A stretch of DNA of 64,000 nucleotides from Aphanomyces cochlioides (GCA_019828595.1 JAHQRK010000008.1:2356001-2420000), one strand, 5' to 3'; positions 20,151 to 32,059 are shown, numbered from the stretch's first letter. The notes: generated from the sequence alone by a model not told the origin. Made by a program: numbers and translations.

Positions 20151-20930
20151 ATGCCTGACCCAGAAAGCATGCACTCAAAGGAATCTGCAGCCCTTGGTCG
20201 CAGCAAGTTCACATGCTCACAAGACATACTGTTGCTACAGCAAGTGAAGTTGACGCGTCCTTAGGAGGCAGAGTATGGCAAAATCATGCAAGCGTGGAAT
20301 GAAGTTGCGCTGGAGTTGGCCCACACACCCGGCAGCGTGAACAAGAAGCCGCTCTCTCACAACGTTTGCCTTGAGTTTCTGGTTTAAAAGCAAGAGAAGC
20401 ATGAGATGGCATCATTACGGAAGTCAGGGTCACCTGAGCATTTTGATGAATGAGAGCAGCTTCTTGGCATTCGCACTCGAATGGCGGATTATGCAGAATC
20501 AGCAGATGTTCGACGAGATGCCATCAAGCGCAAGCACGAAGGACTGGAGAATTCGGGTATACTGATTCACCGAATGGCAATGGCCGAATGTACATCGCAG
20601 GGAGCCGAAAACCAAAGGGAACAACAGCAACGAAAAAAGAAAAAAGCGTCGCGTACTGCCACAGTTGACGTAAAGACTGTCATAGATATCATTCGAAGTG
20701 GCATCGATGAAAGAAAGCAACGTGAATCGCGTGCAAACAGTCTGCTGGAGAAAATACCCAAGTTCGACCAAGAGCAGGCTGGACGTCAAGCGGAACAGGT
20801 CGCGCCTAGCCAGCGCATGCTCATGGCTGTATTTCAGGCAGTGGTTGCAAGAGGAGACGGGCGAGCTACATATTGCTTGGAGCCATCAATAATCGCAATG
20901 CATGATGTCAAGCCACTTAAGCACTCTTAG
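20151..20930 (+). pseudogene. Harbinger partner protein, three in-frame stops
   Basis: One frame from the ATG at 20151 to the TAG at 20928 encodes a Myb/SANT-like protein with the same plan as the intact partner at 12936: FTCSQDILLLQQV, YGKIMQAWNEVALEL, then a long charged coiled-coil half (REQQQRKKKKASR). It is interrupted by TAG, TAA and TGA in the N-terminal half, so it is dead. It faces the broken nuclease at 20966, the same convergent order as in the intact element. Confidence 0.7.
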
Positions 20931-20965
20931 TAGATATGATTCTTGCATACAAATATACAATTACA

Positions 20966-21382
20966 TCATATAAAAGATATCCATAACATACCTGAACGCT
21001 GTTCGACTAAAGCTTCGTGAAAGTACAGCACGTCTTGCCATCGCTCGTACAGAAGTTTAGCTGTTGTGTGGTAAATACGACTGCTTGCTTCGATCGATCT
21101 TCCAAATTCTGTTGCAATGGCATGGAGACGACATGGCTCTGCTAGACGTCTACAGGTTAGGGCAAGAGCTAGCTTTCTTAGAATCAATGCGATCTGCAGC
21201 TGACGTCGTGATTGTCGGCGCTTCACTGAAAGTTGATGTAGTTGACTGATAGTAAATCTAAATTTGGGCATGGCGGTTGAGTTATCCATCATGCGTTCGA
21301 AGGTGTTTGAAAGCGAGATAATGTCTGAAGATGTGTGAGGAGATGAGAACCTCCATAATAGAAAGAAAATCGTCGATGTCAC
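20966..21382 (-). pseudogene. Harbinger nuclease N-terminal fragment
   Basis: Minus-strand frame of 138 residues matching the N-terminal part of a Harbinger nuclease. The pattern RFTISQLHQL, CRRLAEPCRLHAIATEFGRS, YERWQDVLYF closely parallels the fragment at 24633-25106 (RFTISQIMEL, CRPLAEPSKMYTIANEFGRS). The catalytic DDE part is absent, because the frame runs straight into the 3' flank of the partner pseudogene. An internal deletion is the simplest explanation. Confidence 0.65.
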
Positions 21383-23100
21383 CTTGCGAGTGAACCAACA
21401 AATACTGGATAAGTGTTAATCTCTCATCGTTCCGCATGAGGGAAGGCCAGGAATGCGTGGAAAAGGAACAAATTCTTTATCTGGATCTTAAACCCCTGAC
21501 TTTGAAAGCACCGAAAAACTCTCAAACGTCGACTTTTACGTATACCTTTTATATTCAATTCCAACTTTTTTCCGAAAATATTCAAACTTTTAAGTTAAGA
21601 TTCGAATCTGAAATGTGCAAACCTCGTGGTGTCCCTATTGTCCTTTTCAGTGAAATGTGGACTTGGCAGGCCATTGGCGAAATCGCATATTAATCGACTA
21701 CGGTATACTGAATTTAATATGAAATATTGTATAGTATACAAGTTTAAGTACAATTTCTTCAAAGCAATGGTACTGAGCTAAGTCCACTAACACCTGCATC
21801 CGAAAATACCGCCATGCATGATTTCTACGCTCACTACAACTTCGCTATGAATGTCCAGACGCCGCGCGTATCTTCCGCGAGTCAGCGTTCATCATGCCTT
21901 TCCCCAAGTCATAAAATTAACGTGATTTGATTAGTCAAAATATTGAAAATAATGATATATGATTGGCTAGTCGATTGTCGACAGCCCAGTCCAATTTGGA
22001 ATCGAATGAATATTATTCATTCGATTCCTTCTAAGAGTACATATCGCACAAACACGACACAAAACCGACAAATAATTGGATAACCAACATCAAACTAAAT
22101 TCTTATTGGATGAAAATTGGAAATGACAGTTGACTGGACGAGGGACGTATCGCGGGGGCAACATATACCAAATATTTAACATTTACGCAGTTTGATAGGA
22201 TAAATCACTAAAACTTGACTTCTTTTTTGCTCATCACTTGTCAACAGGACGGAGATGGAGCAAGCTATGCCCTGCAAGCAAACGATTGAGCAGTCTTTCC
22301 TCGGGGCTTCCACCTGACGAACTTATGCCAGCTATCAAAGACAATTTGAGGAGGACGGCATCGAGCCTGCGTCGGCCACAGCGGAAATCTGCACTGACTA
22401 TTTTCACCATCTTTTCTCTCTTGGATGAAAAGCTCGAACTTTAGACACTGCCAAGACATCGCTTGTTGCTTACTTTAAAGACCATAAGATTGATCCAAAC
22501 CCTGCGCAAGAGACGACGTCCAAGAAGTACGTCGTTGCTCTCCAGTTTTGTCGACAAAACACTACAGACGAGGAGCGAAAAGCTCATCACGATCACATAG
22601 CTTGTGTAGACCCAGGAGGACACTTAGTGTCATGTAAATTCTTGTGTCATTGGCTGTTGCAGGCTAAATATCTTGGATTTGTATAAAATGAAAAATTGTG
22701 AATGTGAAGAAAACCTTGGGCAATCGTCCTGTAAAACCTTTGAAACTCAATAATTTGTCCTGTATAGTATATTCCGTCTAATTCAGAATCGGAATATCGA
22801 TGGAGACATTTGGAACTTGTGAATTAAGAAGATTTCCGTTGGCTGGAATTCCTTTCCTTCGACAGGACGGACAAGTTGTAGACTGTCATTAAGGACAACC
22901 GATTTGATCGCCATAAGATTTAGCTCTCTATTCATGCTAATAAAGACTATTCGCAGACTTTTCAATTTCATATTCACTGGCGAATTCAATTGGTGAAATT
23001 GAATTTCAACGAGATGTTTCTAGACCTTTCGCGAGCACGAGACGTTGAGATTCAGGGGTATAAATTAACCGTAGATACGGATGACGGAATGAATCATTTC
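21383..23100. other. Gene-free stretch
   Basis: No gene supported. It holds several ATTGG sites (21930-22130), an A/T-rich block around 21700-21760, and a motif-like sequence at 22801-22835 (tggagacatttggaacttgtgaatt). Short frames near 22240-22620 match nothing I know. Confidence 0.35.
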
Positions 23101-23119
23101 AACCACCAAGTTTATTGAC

Positions 23120-23521
23120 GATGGATAGAAAGAGGTCGACGGAAGCTGCGTTTCAAGTCAATCTGAAACATGCAGGAAGGCATTCAAATGTGGTGACGAC
23201 ATTGCTCTCTGCCAGGTCGTGACCTTTGTCAAACCATGGGAAGCGCCAAGAAACGAAATAATGAGACGATGGGGTGATGTTGCCAAAGCTCTGAGAGCAT
23301 CAAACAGATGCAGTTTGGACAAGAGCGGCCCTGCATGCAAAACTCGATTTGAGTCATTAATGAAGGCTCATATATCAGCTGAGCTACAATCTAAGCGAAA
23401 GTCTGGTGGAGCCGAAGAGTATACCGAGAGGGAGAGACTGCTGATTGACATTCGTGAGTTAATCGACGACTACAAACGCTCGGTTAATGCGGACAAAAGT
23501 ATTGCGAACGTCAACGTTTGA
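23120..23521 (+). pseudogene. Third Harbinger partner protein, broken
   Basis: A Myb/SANT-like segment reads FKCGDDIALCQVVTFVKPW, MRRWGDVAKALRAS, CKTRFESLMKAH and AEEYTERERLLIDIREL, matching the DNA-binding half of the partner family. The apparent ATG at 23120 (MDRKRST) lies in another frame, so a frame break sits near 23170. The coiled-coil half is missing after 23521. It precedes and faces the nuclease fragments at 23575-25106. Confidence 0.6.
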
Positions 23522-23574
23522 CTGAAAGTGTCACTCAAATCAACAACAAAAAACAGCGAGACCAGCTAGAAATG

Positions 23575-25106
23575 CTAGATATTCAAGTACTCGTCTAAGC
23601 TTGGTGGTAAATGACCAAAATACATGCTCGTTTGATTTCCAAGAGGCTGCAATGAGCAGTGACAGTTAGTAAGTAAGGTAGCGACCAAAAACAATTTGCC
23701 AACAGGGCTGGCTCTAGCTTTTAACTTTTTGTCATAGTTGACAAAGTTCCACAATGATTTCACTTGGCCAAAACTTCATTCGACAGATTCTCTCACACTG
23801 CTCATAGTCTTGTTGAATTTTGCTTCATGGGAATTGGGTGGTGCTAAAGGAAATGGACAAATAACAAAGTTATTGCAGCCGTACGCTGGATCTCCAAATA
23901 TGTATTTTCCTTCGAAAATTGAGTGCCGATCGAACAACTCCAACACATTGCTCATTGCGAGGACAGTTGAGTCGTGCCTCCGTCCTTCTACAGGACCAAA
24001 CATGGACACAATCATGCCGTCAGGGGCTGAAATGCCTTGATAGTTGAAACAATGCCGTCTTGGATGGCCATTATATATTGCACGCTGAAGATTTTCATGC
24101 TCACTTGCCAAGGGACGACAAGTAGGGCGAGATACATAATTTCTAGTACTTAGATTTGATTATCAATACATCGTTTCATGCTAACATGGTATTGTGTGTT
24201 CTACTCAAATTTTCCTCCGGCGATTGGTTGAATCAACCGCCGGCGAATCGCCAGACCTCTGAAATATCATACAAATATCAATTTTAGAAGGTTATTTTGA
24301 CCATTAGTTGAAGTCGCGATCGGGATGGTACACGAAATCGATGAAGCATTGTCGCTGCGCTGGCGAGGCCAGTGACCTCTCCGCTCAACATGAAGAGCGC
24401 TGAGTAATGTGGTATGCTCTACGAGATGAAGTCGCCTTGCGAAGTCATTCAGAGTCATAGAGATTATATGCATTTTTTCACACAAAACTTAGGTCAGTTT
24501 TCAGCCAATCAATTGAAAGTAAAATTATTTTTAGCCAATCATATCGTCTGGCCGATTTGCAGGCGATTGCAAATTTGGACGGAAATCACAATATCATACC
24601 ATGAATAAAAGCCCAACATGAGCTTATACGCGTCATTTTGCTTTCAACGAATAATCGTTAATTCGAATACGTACGAGATTGGTGTTGAAATAGATTAATT
24701 TGGCGTGTTTCCGATAAAGCTGTCGTACAACATGCCAAATGATTCGACTGATCGAGCCAACGGATCTTCCAAACTCATTCGCTATGGTGTACATTTTGCT
24801 TGGCTCGGCGAGCGGACGACAAACCATAGCGAGTGCTTCAACACCTGAAGCTACGTCCCTGGTTTTTGTCACCACTGTTGATGGGATAGAAAGCTTCTGC
24901 TGTAGTTCCATGATTTGCGAAATGGTGAATCTATATCGTTCGCGCGCAGTTCCATCATCGAGGCCTAGATTAAATTGATTGTGTGATACAATCAACCCAC
25001 CAGGACCTTTGATCCTGAACAACTTGTTTGATAGTAGAAAGTTCATCACCTTAAGAAATGTCCTCTTCGACGATGTCGACGAAATCACGATGCATATGAC
25101 GTTCAA
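23575..25106 (-). pseudogene. Third Harbinger nuclease, broken
   Basis: Minus-strand pieces in order: 25106-24633 (N-terminal; RFTISQIMELQQKL, EFGRSVGSISRIIWH), 24111-23776 (YNGHPRRHCFNYQGI, GPVEGRRHD, IFGDPAYGCNNF, SSVRESVE) and 23763-23575 (LWNFVNYDKKLKA... PPSLDEYLNI, very like the end of the intact nuclease). The second Asp and the final Glu are present, but the IDGT segment with the first Asp is absent and the roughly 500 bp between the first two pieces is unrelated. It is a decayed copy; I found no clear terminal repeats. Confidence 0.7.
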
Positions 25107-25436
25107 TTGGACATTTTAGGCGCAACAAAGACCATGAGCAAATGATACAGTCAATTCGAATCCTATTACCGTGTTGTACGGATAAGCTGTCAAAACAGAG
25201 GTCAAGAAATATGCCGTTTTCCAAAAACTGTAGTTGACGTGTGAATTTCATTGTCATACAAGAACATGCGGCGACATTTTGGGCCAATCAGAAGTCATGC
25301 ATCCAGATATGAAATTGAAATTGAAGTTCAATGACTTTGCGAAAGGTCTCTAATTGGGTTTCAAAGTGAATTTGAGTATTTCACAAGTTTGAGGTGTCGC
25401 TATATGAATACTGCCAACTATACGCCGTGATCAGAC
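25107..25436. other. 3' flank of intact CRN gene
   Basis: No gene seen. The dispersed motif lies on the minus strand at about 25375-25402, some 35-60 bp after the CRN stop codon. Confidence 0.45.
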
Positions 25437-27347
25437 TTAATCACTTTGCGTCTTCTTGAACTTGACCACCTTGACTTGGTCTTTACCTCGCTCTGCATCC
25501 CATCTCTCATCGCTGTCTCCAACAAACCAGTCGGAAAGGTCTCCTTGGATCGACATCTCAATCATGGAAACATCGCTTGGAACTGCCACAATGACCTCAA
25601 TGCCATCAATGTTCAGACCGAAGTTGTCGCGTAGTTTCAGCGCCAGCGTCTCCACATGCTCTAACTTTAATTCATACATTGTCGTTGATGTCACTTGAAC
25701 AAAGCGTAGGACTAGACGATTTCGACTCCATCGAAGACAGACAAGATCCAAACGAGGTTGATTCCAATGCGCAGGCAACAACCACACATTGTCCAAACAC
25801 TTCAAAGTCGCGTCTTCGTATTGAGCTGCCTTGATAAACTCCAGAATATCCACATCATATCGAGCACAATGAGCGACTTGAATTGTCTCCTTGGAGCCTT
25901 GAGGATGAAGCAGTACTTCCAAGCAACTTCCTGTTGCATCTTTCAACTGCTGAACGAAATCCATCTCGACCACCCAACCAGCCATGTCGTCACAGTTCAA
26001 TCTTTTAGCGACTTGATATGCCAAGCAAATCATGTCGACTCCAACCTTGTCCATGGCCAGTCTCGCAATATACTGACTCGTGAAGAATCGCGTTCTATCT
26101 GGACCTTGGTCGCAAGACAAGTAATTCACACTCAATGTGCTTTGAGGTCGAGAATAGTCAGAGAGAACAATAGCAGAGTTTGGACAGTGGTCAAAGCACT
26201 TGGCAATGTCTTGGATTACTTCAGATCTGTTCATGCCAAACATCCACCGCACTGAGAGCCCTGCAAAGTAAAACTTGTGGTTGATCGCAGTCTTCTTGTC
26301 AATGTCAGTCTCTAGATAAGGTTGTACGCTCGTGAAGAAAGCTTCATTTTCCACCGCGGCATAATACTCGTCGAGCGTCCCTGGAGTCATGTCAAAGCTG
26401 GACAGTCTCAAACACTCATTGTCATTGCAATTCGTCTTGACATAGACAGATGCGATCGAAATGGCTTGACGATGATCGTTCTTGAAAAAGCTGAAGACCC
26501 TCTTTCCCAGCTCCCGAACGTCTTCCGTCAAACCGTTAAGCACAATAATGTCATCCTCTGCGTCCTCCACAAACGACAGCTTGTCGTTGGGGACGATGAA
26601 ATAAGCACCACTTGGAGTGAGCCGAATGATCCGTTCAGAGACGCAATTGAGCACATGGATCCACAAGACGGATCTTCCCTTCTTCACTTGGTTGCAGACC
26701 CACAGCCACGTCGTGATAGACTTGCCCATTCCCGGCGGACCATTGATTCGAATGCCACGTTCCATCTTGTCCAACGCATCCAGCAAGCCCCTCATGTCTT
26801 CTCGGCAGTAAATGACTTTGTCACGGAATTCAGGGCTGCACTGACCTGCCATCTCGAGACTTTGGATTTTGTACCAATATCGATCGCCAAAGTCGTCGAC
26901 AAAGTTCTGGTCGGCTTTCCAGTTCAATTTCTTCACTTGAGCATTTGTACAACGCCGCTTTCTCAATGGCTCGCCTTGGGGAAGTTTCACCAGCACATGA
27001 ATCTCATTGTCTGTCGGCGGCACACTCTTGAAGACGTCTCCAATCGTGCTTATTGGATGTAATTCTCTCGATTCAGTCATGATGGCCAAAATGTCGGGTG
27101 GAGTCTCGTCGCTTTGCTTCAAGAGCTTCAAGGATGGGTCTTCAACGTGCAGCCACTGTTCCCCTGACTCGCGCCAATTTATTCCGTTATTTGCCGCGAA
27201 GAGCGTCAGTTTATCCGCGTGACAGTGAACGGTGGACGGCTTCTTCTCCTTGATCTTTTGCTTGAGATGTGCCACAGTCTCGTTCTCATCGACGTTCACG
27301 CTGAACAAAGATCCGTTTCCAATGACCACACACATCAACGACTTCAT
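25437..27347 (-). CDS. CRN-family protein: header, P-loop NTPase, nuclease-like tail
   Basis: This is an intact gene of 636 residues if it starts at MKSLMCVVIGNG; the frame is open to 27521, but only from here does it match the other copies. Residues 1-110 are the ubiquitin-like Crinkler header (MCVVIGNG, VAHLKQKIKEKKP, LTLFAANNGINW, HVLVKLPQ). Residues about 200-208 are the Walker A GPPGMGKS and about 262-268 a Walker B-like DDIIVL. The C-terminal part (about 455-560) has WVVEMDFVQQL, LDLVCLRW and LRFVQVTS, resembling the D...QxT core of restriction-endonuclease-fold nucleases. Such three-part proteins are known as Crinkler/RHS-type effectors or transposon-derived toxins, acting in nuclei. 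No signal peptide is evident. It is divergent with the paralogue starting near 27538. Confidence 0.8.
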   Translation of the reverse strand: MKSLMCVVIGNGSLFSVNVDENETVAHLKQKIKEKKPSTVHCHADKLTLFAANNGINWRESGEQWLHVEDPSLKLLKQSDETPPDILAIMTESRELHPISTIGDVFKSVPPTDNEIHVLVKLPQGEPLRKRRCTNAQVKKLNWKADQNFVDDFGDRYWYKIQSLEMAGQCSPEFRDKVIYCREDMRGLLDALDKMERGIRINGPPGMGKSITTWLWVCNQVKKGRSVLWIHVLNCVSERIIRLTPSGAYFIVPNDKLSFVEDAEDDIIVLNGLTEDVRELGKRVFSFFKNDHRQAISIASVYVKTNCNDNECLRLSSFDMTPGTLDEYYAAVENEAFFTSVQPYLETDIDKKTAINHKFYFAGLSVRWMFGMNRSEVIQDIAKCFDHCPNSAIVLSDYSRPQSTLSVNYLSCDQGPDRTRFFTSQYIARLAMDKVGVDMICLAYQVAKRLNCDDMAGWVVEMDFVQQLKDATGSCLEVLLHPQGSKETIQVAHCARYDVDILEFIKAAQYEDATLKCLDNVWLLPAHWNQPRLDLVCLRWSRNRLVLRFVQVTSTTMYELKLEHVETLALKLRDNFGLNIDGIEVIVAVPSDVSMIEMSIQGDLSDWFVGDSDERWDAERGKDQVKVVKFKKTQSD

Positions 27348-27537
27348 CTCTTTCCAGGGAATATTTGCTAATGGAGAAAAAAGAAATTCCCCATCGTTGT
27401 ACCCCGTTGCAGTTTGAATTCCATTCACAGCGACACTGCACCATCCAAAGCTTGTCAAAGGAAGCACTACTTGGACGGAGCTAAAGCATCCGTTCTGACC
27501 ATGGAGTCTGGCTGGTAACAAAGCTCACGGCAATCCG

Positions 27538-29579
27538 TTGGGTTGGGGACGGCGAATTGTCTTGTTGAACGCATTCCAGGTAAAAGTCCAACGGCATTTT
27601 ACTTATTTCATAAATTTGAAATGTCCACATGGATATCCCGATTCTGAATTTTCTCCATTTCGAAACTCTCCCGATCGAGATGAAGTCGTGACGTGCGTCG
27701 TCATTGGCGATGGAAATTTGTTTACCGTCGACATTGAGGAGGATAAGAGTGTGGCCGATCTCAAGCAAATGATCAAAACGAAGATGCTGTTCTTGATGGA
27801 ATACGACATGGATAGACTTGTACTCTTTGCGGCAAACAAGGGAAACCTCTGGCGCGAGTCGGGAGAGGACTGGCTTTGAGTCGATAAGCCAGCGGTGCAG
27901 CTTTTGAAGCAAAAGACGCATACTGAAATCAGCTGTCTGTTGAAGGAGTCGAGGAAGATGCATCCCACAGAGAGAATAGGCGATATTTTCAAATGTGCTC
28001 CCATTGAAGACGTGCTTCATGTTCTCGTCCAAGTTGTGCACCCCGCGGAACTACAACTGCCGCTTTGTACTGATGATGCTCAAGTTAAGAACTTGCATTT
28101 CAGCGCTGAGCGTAACTATCACGATGAAATTTCCGTTGGACAATGCTACAAAATGGCTATGCATGAGATTGAAGGACGGAGCAGTCTTGCATTCCGTGAG
28201 AAAATGGTCTACTGCCGACAAGACATGAAGAATATGCTGGATGCGTTGGACAAGATGGAACGTGGCATTCGAATCAATGGTCCGCCGGGAATGGGCAAAT
28301 CCATCACGACATGGCTATGGGTCTGCAACCAAGTGAAGAAGGGACGGTCCGTCTTGTGGACCCATCTCCTCGATTGCGTCTCTGAACGGATCATTCGGCT
28401 CACTCCAAGTGGTGCTTATCTCATCATCCCCAGCGACAAGCTGTCGTTTGTGGAGGACACAGAGGATGACATTATTGTGCTTGACGGCTTCACGGAGGAC
28501 CATACCTCTTTGGGGTGTTACGCATTATGGTTTTGGACCAACGCCCATCGCCAAACTATCACCATCTCCAATGTGTACATCAAAACGAAAGATGAAGAGG
28601 AAGAGTCCATGCGATTTTCAAGGTTTGACATGACTCTGTGGACGCTCGACGACTATTGTGCTGCTGTCGAAGACGACGGTTTCTTCAAAAGCGCACAACC
28701 TTATCTAGAGACTAACGCTGACAAGAAGACTGCGATCGACCACAAGTTTTACTTTGCAGGGCTCTCGGTGCGGTGGATGTTTGGCATGGAGTTGCCCAAA
28801 GTCATTCAAGACATTGTCAAGTGTTTTGACCACTGTCCAAACTCTGCGGTAGTACTTTGCGGTTTTCTCGACCTCGAAGCGAGTTGAGTGTGAATCACTT
28901 GTCTTGCGACCAAGGTCCAGATAGAATGCGATTCTTCACGAGTCAGTATATTGCGAGACTAGCCATGGACAAGATTGGACTCGACGTCATTTACTTGGCT
29001 TATCATCATACCAGAAGACTCTACTCCAGTAAAATGACTGGTTGGGTTGTCGAGATGGATTTCGTCCAACAATTGAAGCATGCAAGTGGAAGTTGTTTGG
29101 AAGTACTGCTTCATCCTCGAGACTCCAAGGAGACAATTCAAGTCGCTCATTGTGCTCGATATGATGTGGATATTCTGGAGTTTATCAAGGCAGCTCAATA
29201 CGAAGACGCGACTTTGAAGTGTTTGGACAATGTGTGGTTGTTGCCTGCGCATTGGAGTCAACCTCGTTTGGATCTTGTCTGTCTTCGATGGAGTCGAAAT
29301 CGTCTAGTCCTACGCTTTGTTCAAGTGACATCAACGACAATGTATGAATTAAAGTTAGAGCATGTGGAGACGCTGGCGCTGAAACTACGCGACGACTTGG
29401 ACGTGAACATTCATGGCATTGAGGTTATGGTGGCGGTTCCAAGCGATGTTTCCATGATTGAGATGTCGATCCAAGGAGATCTTTCCGAGTGGTTTGTTCG
29501 AGACAGCGATGAGAGATGGGATACACAGCGACGTAAATCGCAAGTCAAAGTTGTCAAGTTTAAGAAGACCAATGCATAG
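27538..29579 (+). pseudogene. CRN-family paralogue, head to head, broken
   Basis: Same three-part layout as the gene on the opposite strand: header (VVIGDGNLFTVDIEEDK, LVLFAANKGNLW), P-loop GPPGMGKS, Walker B-like DDIIVLDGF and nuclease-like tail ending VKVVKFKK. Defects are visible: no ATG at the expected header start, an in-frame TGA at 27877-27879, and a 1-nt loss near 28860 that moves the rest into another frame. The frame-shifted break is shared with the inverted copy at 16430-17790. The two CRN starts are about 200-330 bp apart, so they may share a bidirectional promoter. The dispersed motif lies on the minus strand near 27605-27632 and on the plus strand just after the stop (29593-29618). 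Confidence 0.75.
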
Positions 29580-30229
29580 TTGTCAGATTTCTTGATGGCA
29601 TTTCAAATTTGTGATATTACTTTATTGTTGAACGTCTTCTGACACATCGAACAACGTGGAAAATCTTTCGGTTGATACGCAAAGACAATGCTGTCGTTAA
29701 AACGATAGAACACATGAAAATGTCGGAAGTTTGGTGGTTTAGCTCGTCATTTTTAATATCACATGTATCAAATGTCCATCCGCATTACTTCGGTGGTGCA
29801 AAACGAGCAGATTCTCGTGAAAAACCAAACTCGAGACGATTGAATGATGCAGTGGGAATTAGGACAGGATCACTGATGATACCGTGCCAGGGTCTATTTG
29901 ATGGAAAATTGAATAGCAGCGTTGAACGATACTTTTCTTGTACATCTTTTAACTTATCTCTTTCGACTTCTCCGTCGTCCAATCCAAAGCACACGAACTT
30001 CGTCAGGCTTCGTAGACGTGTGTTGGTCAACAAAGGTGGAACGCTTGGGTGATGATCACAACTGGTTTCAAATGTAGGCAGATCGACTTCACACAACCGC
30101 CACTGGTGCTTTGACAAATGAGTCGTCCCTGGAGAAGTGCATGAGTTTGCTAATAGAATTCACCTCACACCTCTTGACGAGGTATGAATCACGTGTTGGA
30201 TGTATGAATCGTGACGACATCGCCAACAC
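29580..30229. other. Gene-free stretch with one orphan ORF
   Basis: The dispersed motif occurs at 29593-29618 (plus) and 29756-29783 (minus). A minus-strand ORF of 110 residues (29785-30117) has a plausible globular composition (FVCFGLDDGEVERDKLKD) but matches no family I recognise; it may be chance. Confidence 0.3.
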
Positions 30230-30484
30230 CTATGGGTTCGTTTGATCCAATCCTTTGACTTCCAAAACGATCAGAAGTTTCGTTTCGCCCATTTCTCCAG
30301 CAAAAATAGTTTCGTCACAGCGCAGGTAACGATGTTCATCTTGATACGAGCGATGCCATTTGCGCAAAATTTGCACTCGAACAAGTTCATGCTGTTGCAA
30401 ACACTGTATGAGCGTCTTCAGACTAGACAAGCATGATAGAGACATGATTCTCGGCGTCAAAGAAATCAATCGTGACGGCGTCAC
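30230..30484 (-). pseudogene. SMYD-like fragment outside the palindrome
   Basis: Two minus-strand frames match the middle of the SMYD genes. One gives AVTIDFFDAENHV (compare ITVDFFDTHF in copy C). The other gives DETIFAGEMGETKLLIVLEVKGLDQ (compare DETIAAVEMEETTLLTDLEIESLEQ). Stops and frame changes separate them. It is a third SMYD relic, distinct from those in the palindrome arms. Confidence 0.65.
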
Positions 30485-30904
30485 ACTACGCCCTCACGCG
30501 GGCGATAACGAGTACTAGTACTTCGTTTGGCATGTCGTGCCACACAAGACAGGGCGAGTTGTTTAGTGGCTTGTAGGATGTCGAGATGAATTTACTCAAC
30601 ACATGAAGGATGCTAGAGGACGTTCCTGGTTCTCAAAACACACAAGACGAACTCAAGTTGCTGACTGCACTGTCAGTATTTCTGATGACTCGAGTATTGC
30701 GAGAAAGTTTACAGTGAAGACCCGACAATGACGAATTTGAACAAATGGAGGTTGCCAAGCCATCAAGAATATTCGAACTTCATCACAAGACAAGCCATGA
30801 GTATCGTCGAGTGACACAGTGTCATACGGTGATGTAGACTAGACACAAATCAATTTCTTGGACAAGTATTCATGTGATCGGTTTTATTTTTCTGTGATCA
30901 CTTT

Positions 30905-31516
30905 TCAACGAGTGGGGTAACGAGCAAAAGACTTCGAAGTAAAAATGTTCGATGAGTTGGCCAGACAAGACCATGCGGGCCCATTTTCTGGACGAGTCAT
31001 GAATGGAATGGGCATGGCCTCGAAGGAACATGTGATGTTAACCGACCTTTCAATGCGCAAGTCCATTTGATCCAATCCTTTGACTTCCAATATGATGAAA
31101 GGCTTCATTTCGACCATTTCTGCACCAACGATTGTTTCGTCGTCCATTTTGGATCGATGCGTAGGTAAAGAGGTTTTTGGTAGGGTGGACGATGCAGTTC
31201 GTTTAAAATTTGCCCTTGTCCGAGCCAGTGTTGTTGCAAACGCTACATGATTTTCATAGCCTTCTTTGATCAAGACATGAACGGCAAACACATGAAATGT
31301 TTTTCGAAGAAATCAATTCACCTATGGGCTTGATGATTGATACATTCACAGAAGCAGCGGAACCAATGTGCATGGTATTGGCCATATACTTGTAGCTAGG
31401 CTTGAGCTTGGGGACATGCACGGACATTCCTGAGCCATCCACATCCAACGAATGCAGTACTAGATGATCACGAGTCACTTCGTCGTCCAACAAAGCAGCA
31501 GGGATAGTCTTTCTGC
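30905..31516 (-). pseudogene. SMYD-like pseudogene, left palindrome arm
   Basis: The minus strand holds pieces matching SMYD copy C in order: LLDDEVTRDHLVLHSLDVDGSG with VHVPKLKPSYKYM (the NHSC motif is lost), VNVSIIKPIG, LIKEGYENHV, and DDETIVGAEMVEMKPF with LEVKGLDQMDL. The cysteines of the post-SET zinc site are gone and the frame changes at least once (near 31290), so it cannot make an active enzyme. Confidence 0.75.
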
Positions 31517-31598
31517 TCCAACGCGATGAAGGATATCGATGCGACAATGAAAACCGAGAATCCAAATAATTATCCGGCGATTCGATGCATTTTGGACT

Positions 31599-32058
31599 TT
31601 GCCAAAGTCGGTAATGTGTGTCATCCTTGGAGACGGGAGCCCGTTCGTCGTAGATATCGACGATCACGACCGATTTGCCCATCTCAAGAAGAAGATCAAG
31701 GCAGAGAAACCGATGTGGGTCGATTGCGAAGCCGATGCGTTAACCCTTTATGCCGCAAACACGGCAACGAACTGGCGCGAGTCTGGGAAGACCTGGTTAC
31801 AAGCTAGAGACCCGTCGGTGAAGCTTTTGGAGCAAGGTGACCGAATTCCCTCTGTCATTGAGAATATATTGGACGAATCCAGAGCTGATTTCACCAAATT
31901 TCATTGACAACGTTTCAAGAGTGAGCTCCAAGATGACAATGTGATCCACATCCTCGTGAAACTTCCAGGAGAAGAGCGCCATCGAAAACGAGCTCGCAAA
32001 AATGTTGAAGTGAAGAATCTCGACTTCAAGGCCGAGGAAAACTTCTTCGACGAAAGTG
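31599..32058 (+). pseudogene. CRN header fragment, left palindrome arm
   Basis: Begins MPKSVMCVILGDG with the usual header (FAHLKKKIKAEKP, LTLYAANTATNW) and, after a frame break near 31905, VIHILVKLPGEE and a basic stretch. It is cut off by the palindrome spacer at about 32058, before any P-loop. The header start is intact, which makes a short header-only product conceivable though unproven. Confidence 0.75.
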
Positions 32059-32059
32059 C

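Noticed and set aside
20151..20930. Stop codon reassignment in the Harbinger partner (TAG, TAA and TGA in one frame)
   Set aside because: All three stops would need recoding, yet intact genes in the window use them as normal terminators; a pseudogene is simpler.
22238..22623. Short ORFs as another transposase fragment
   Set aside because: No motif of any transposase family could be recognised on either strand.
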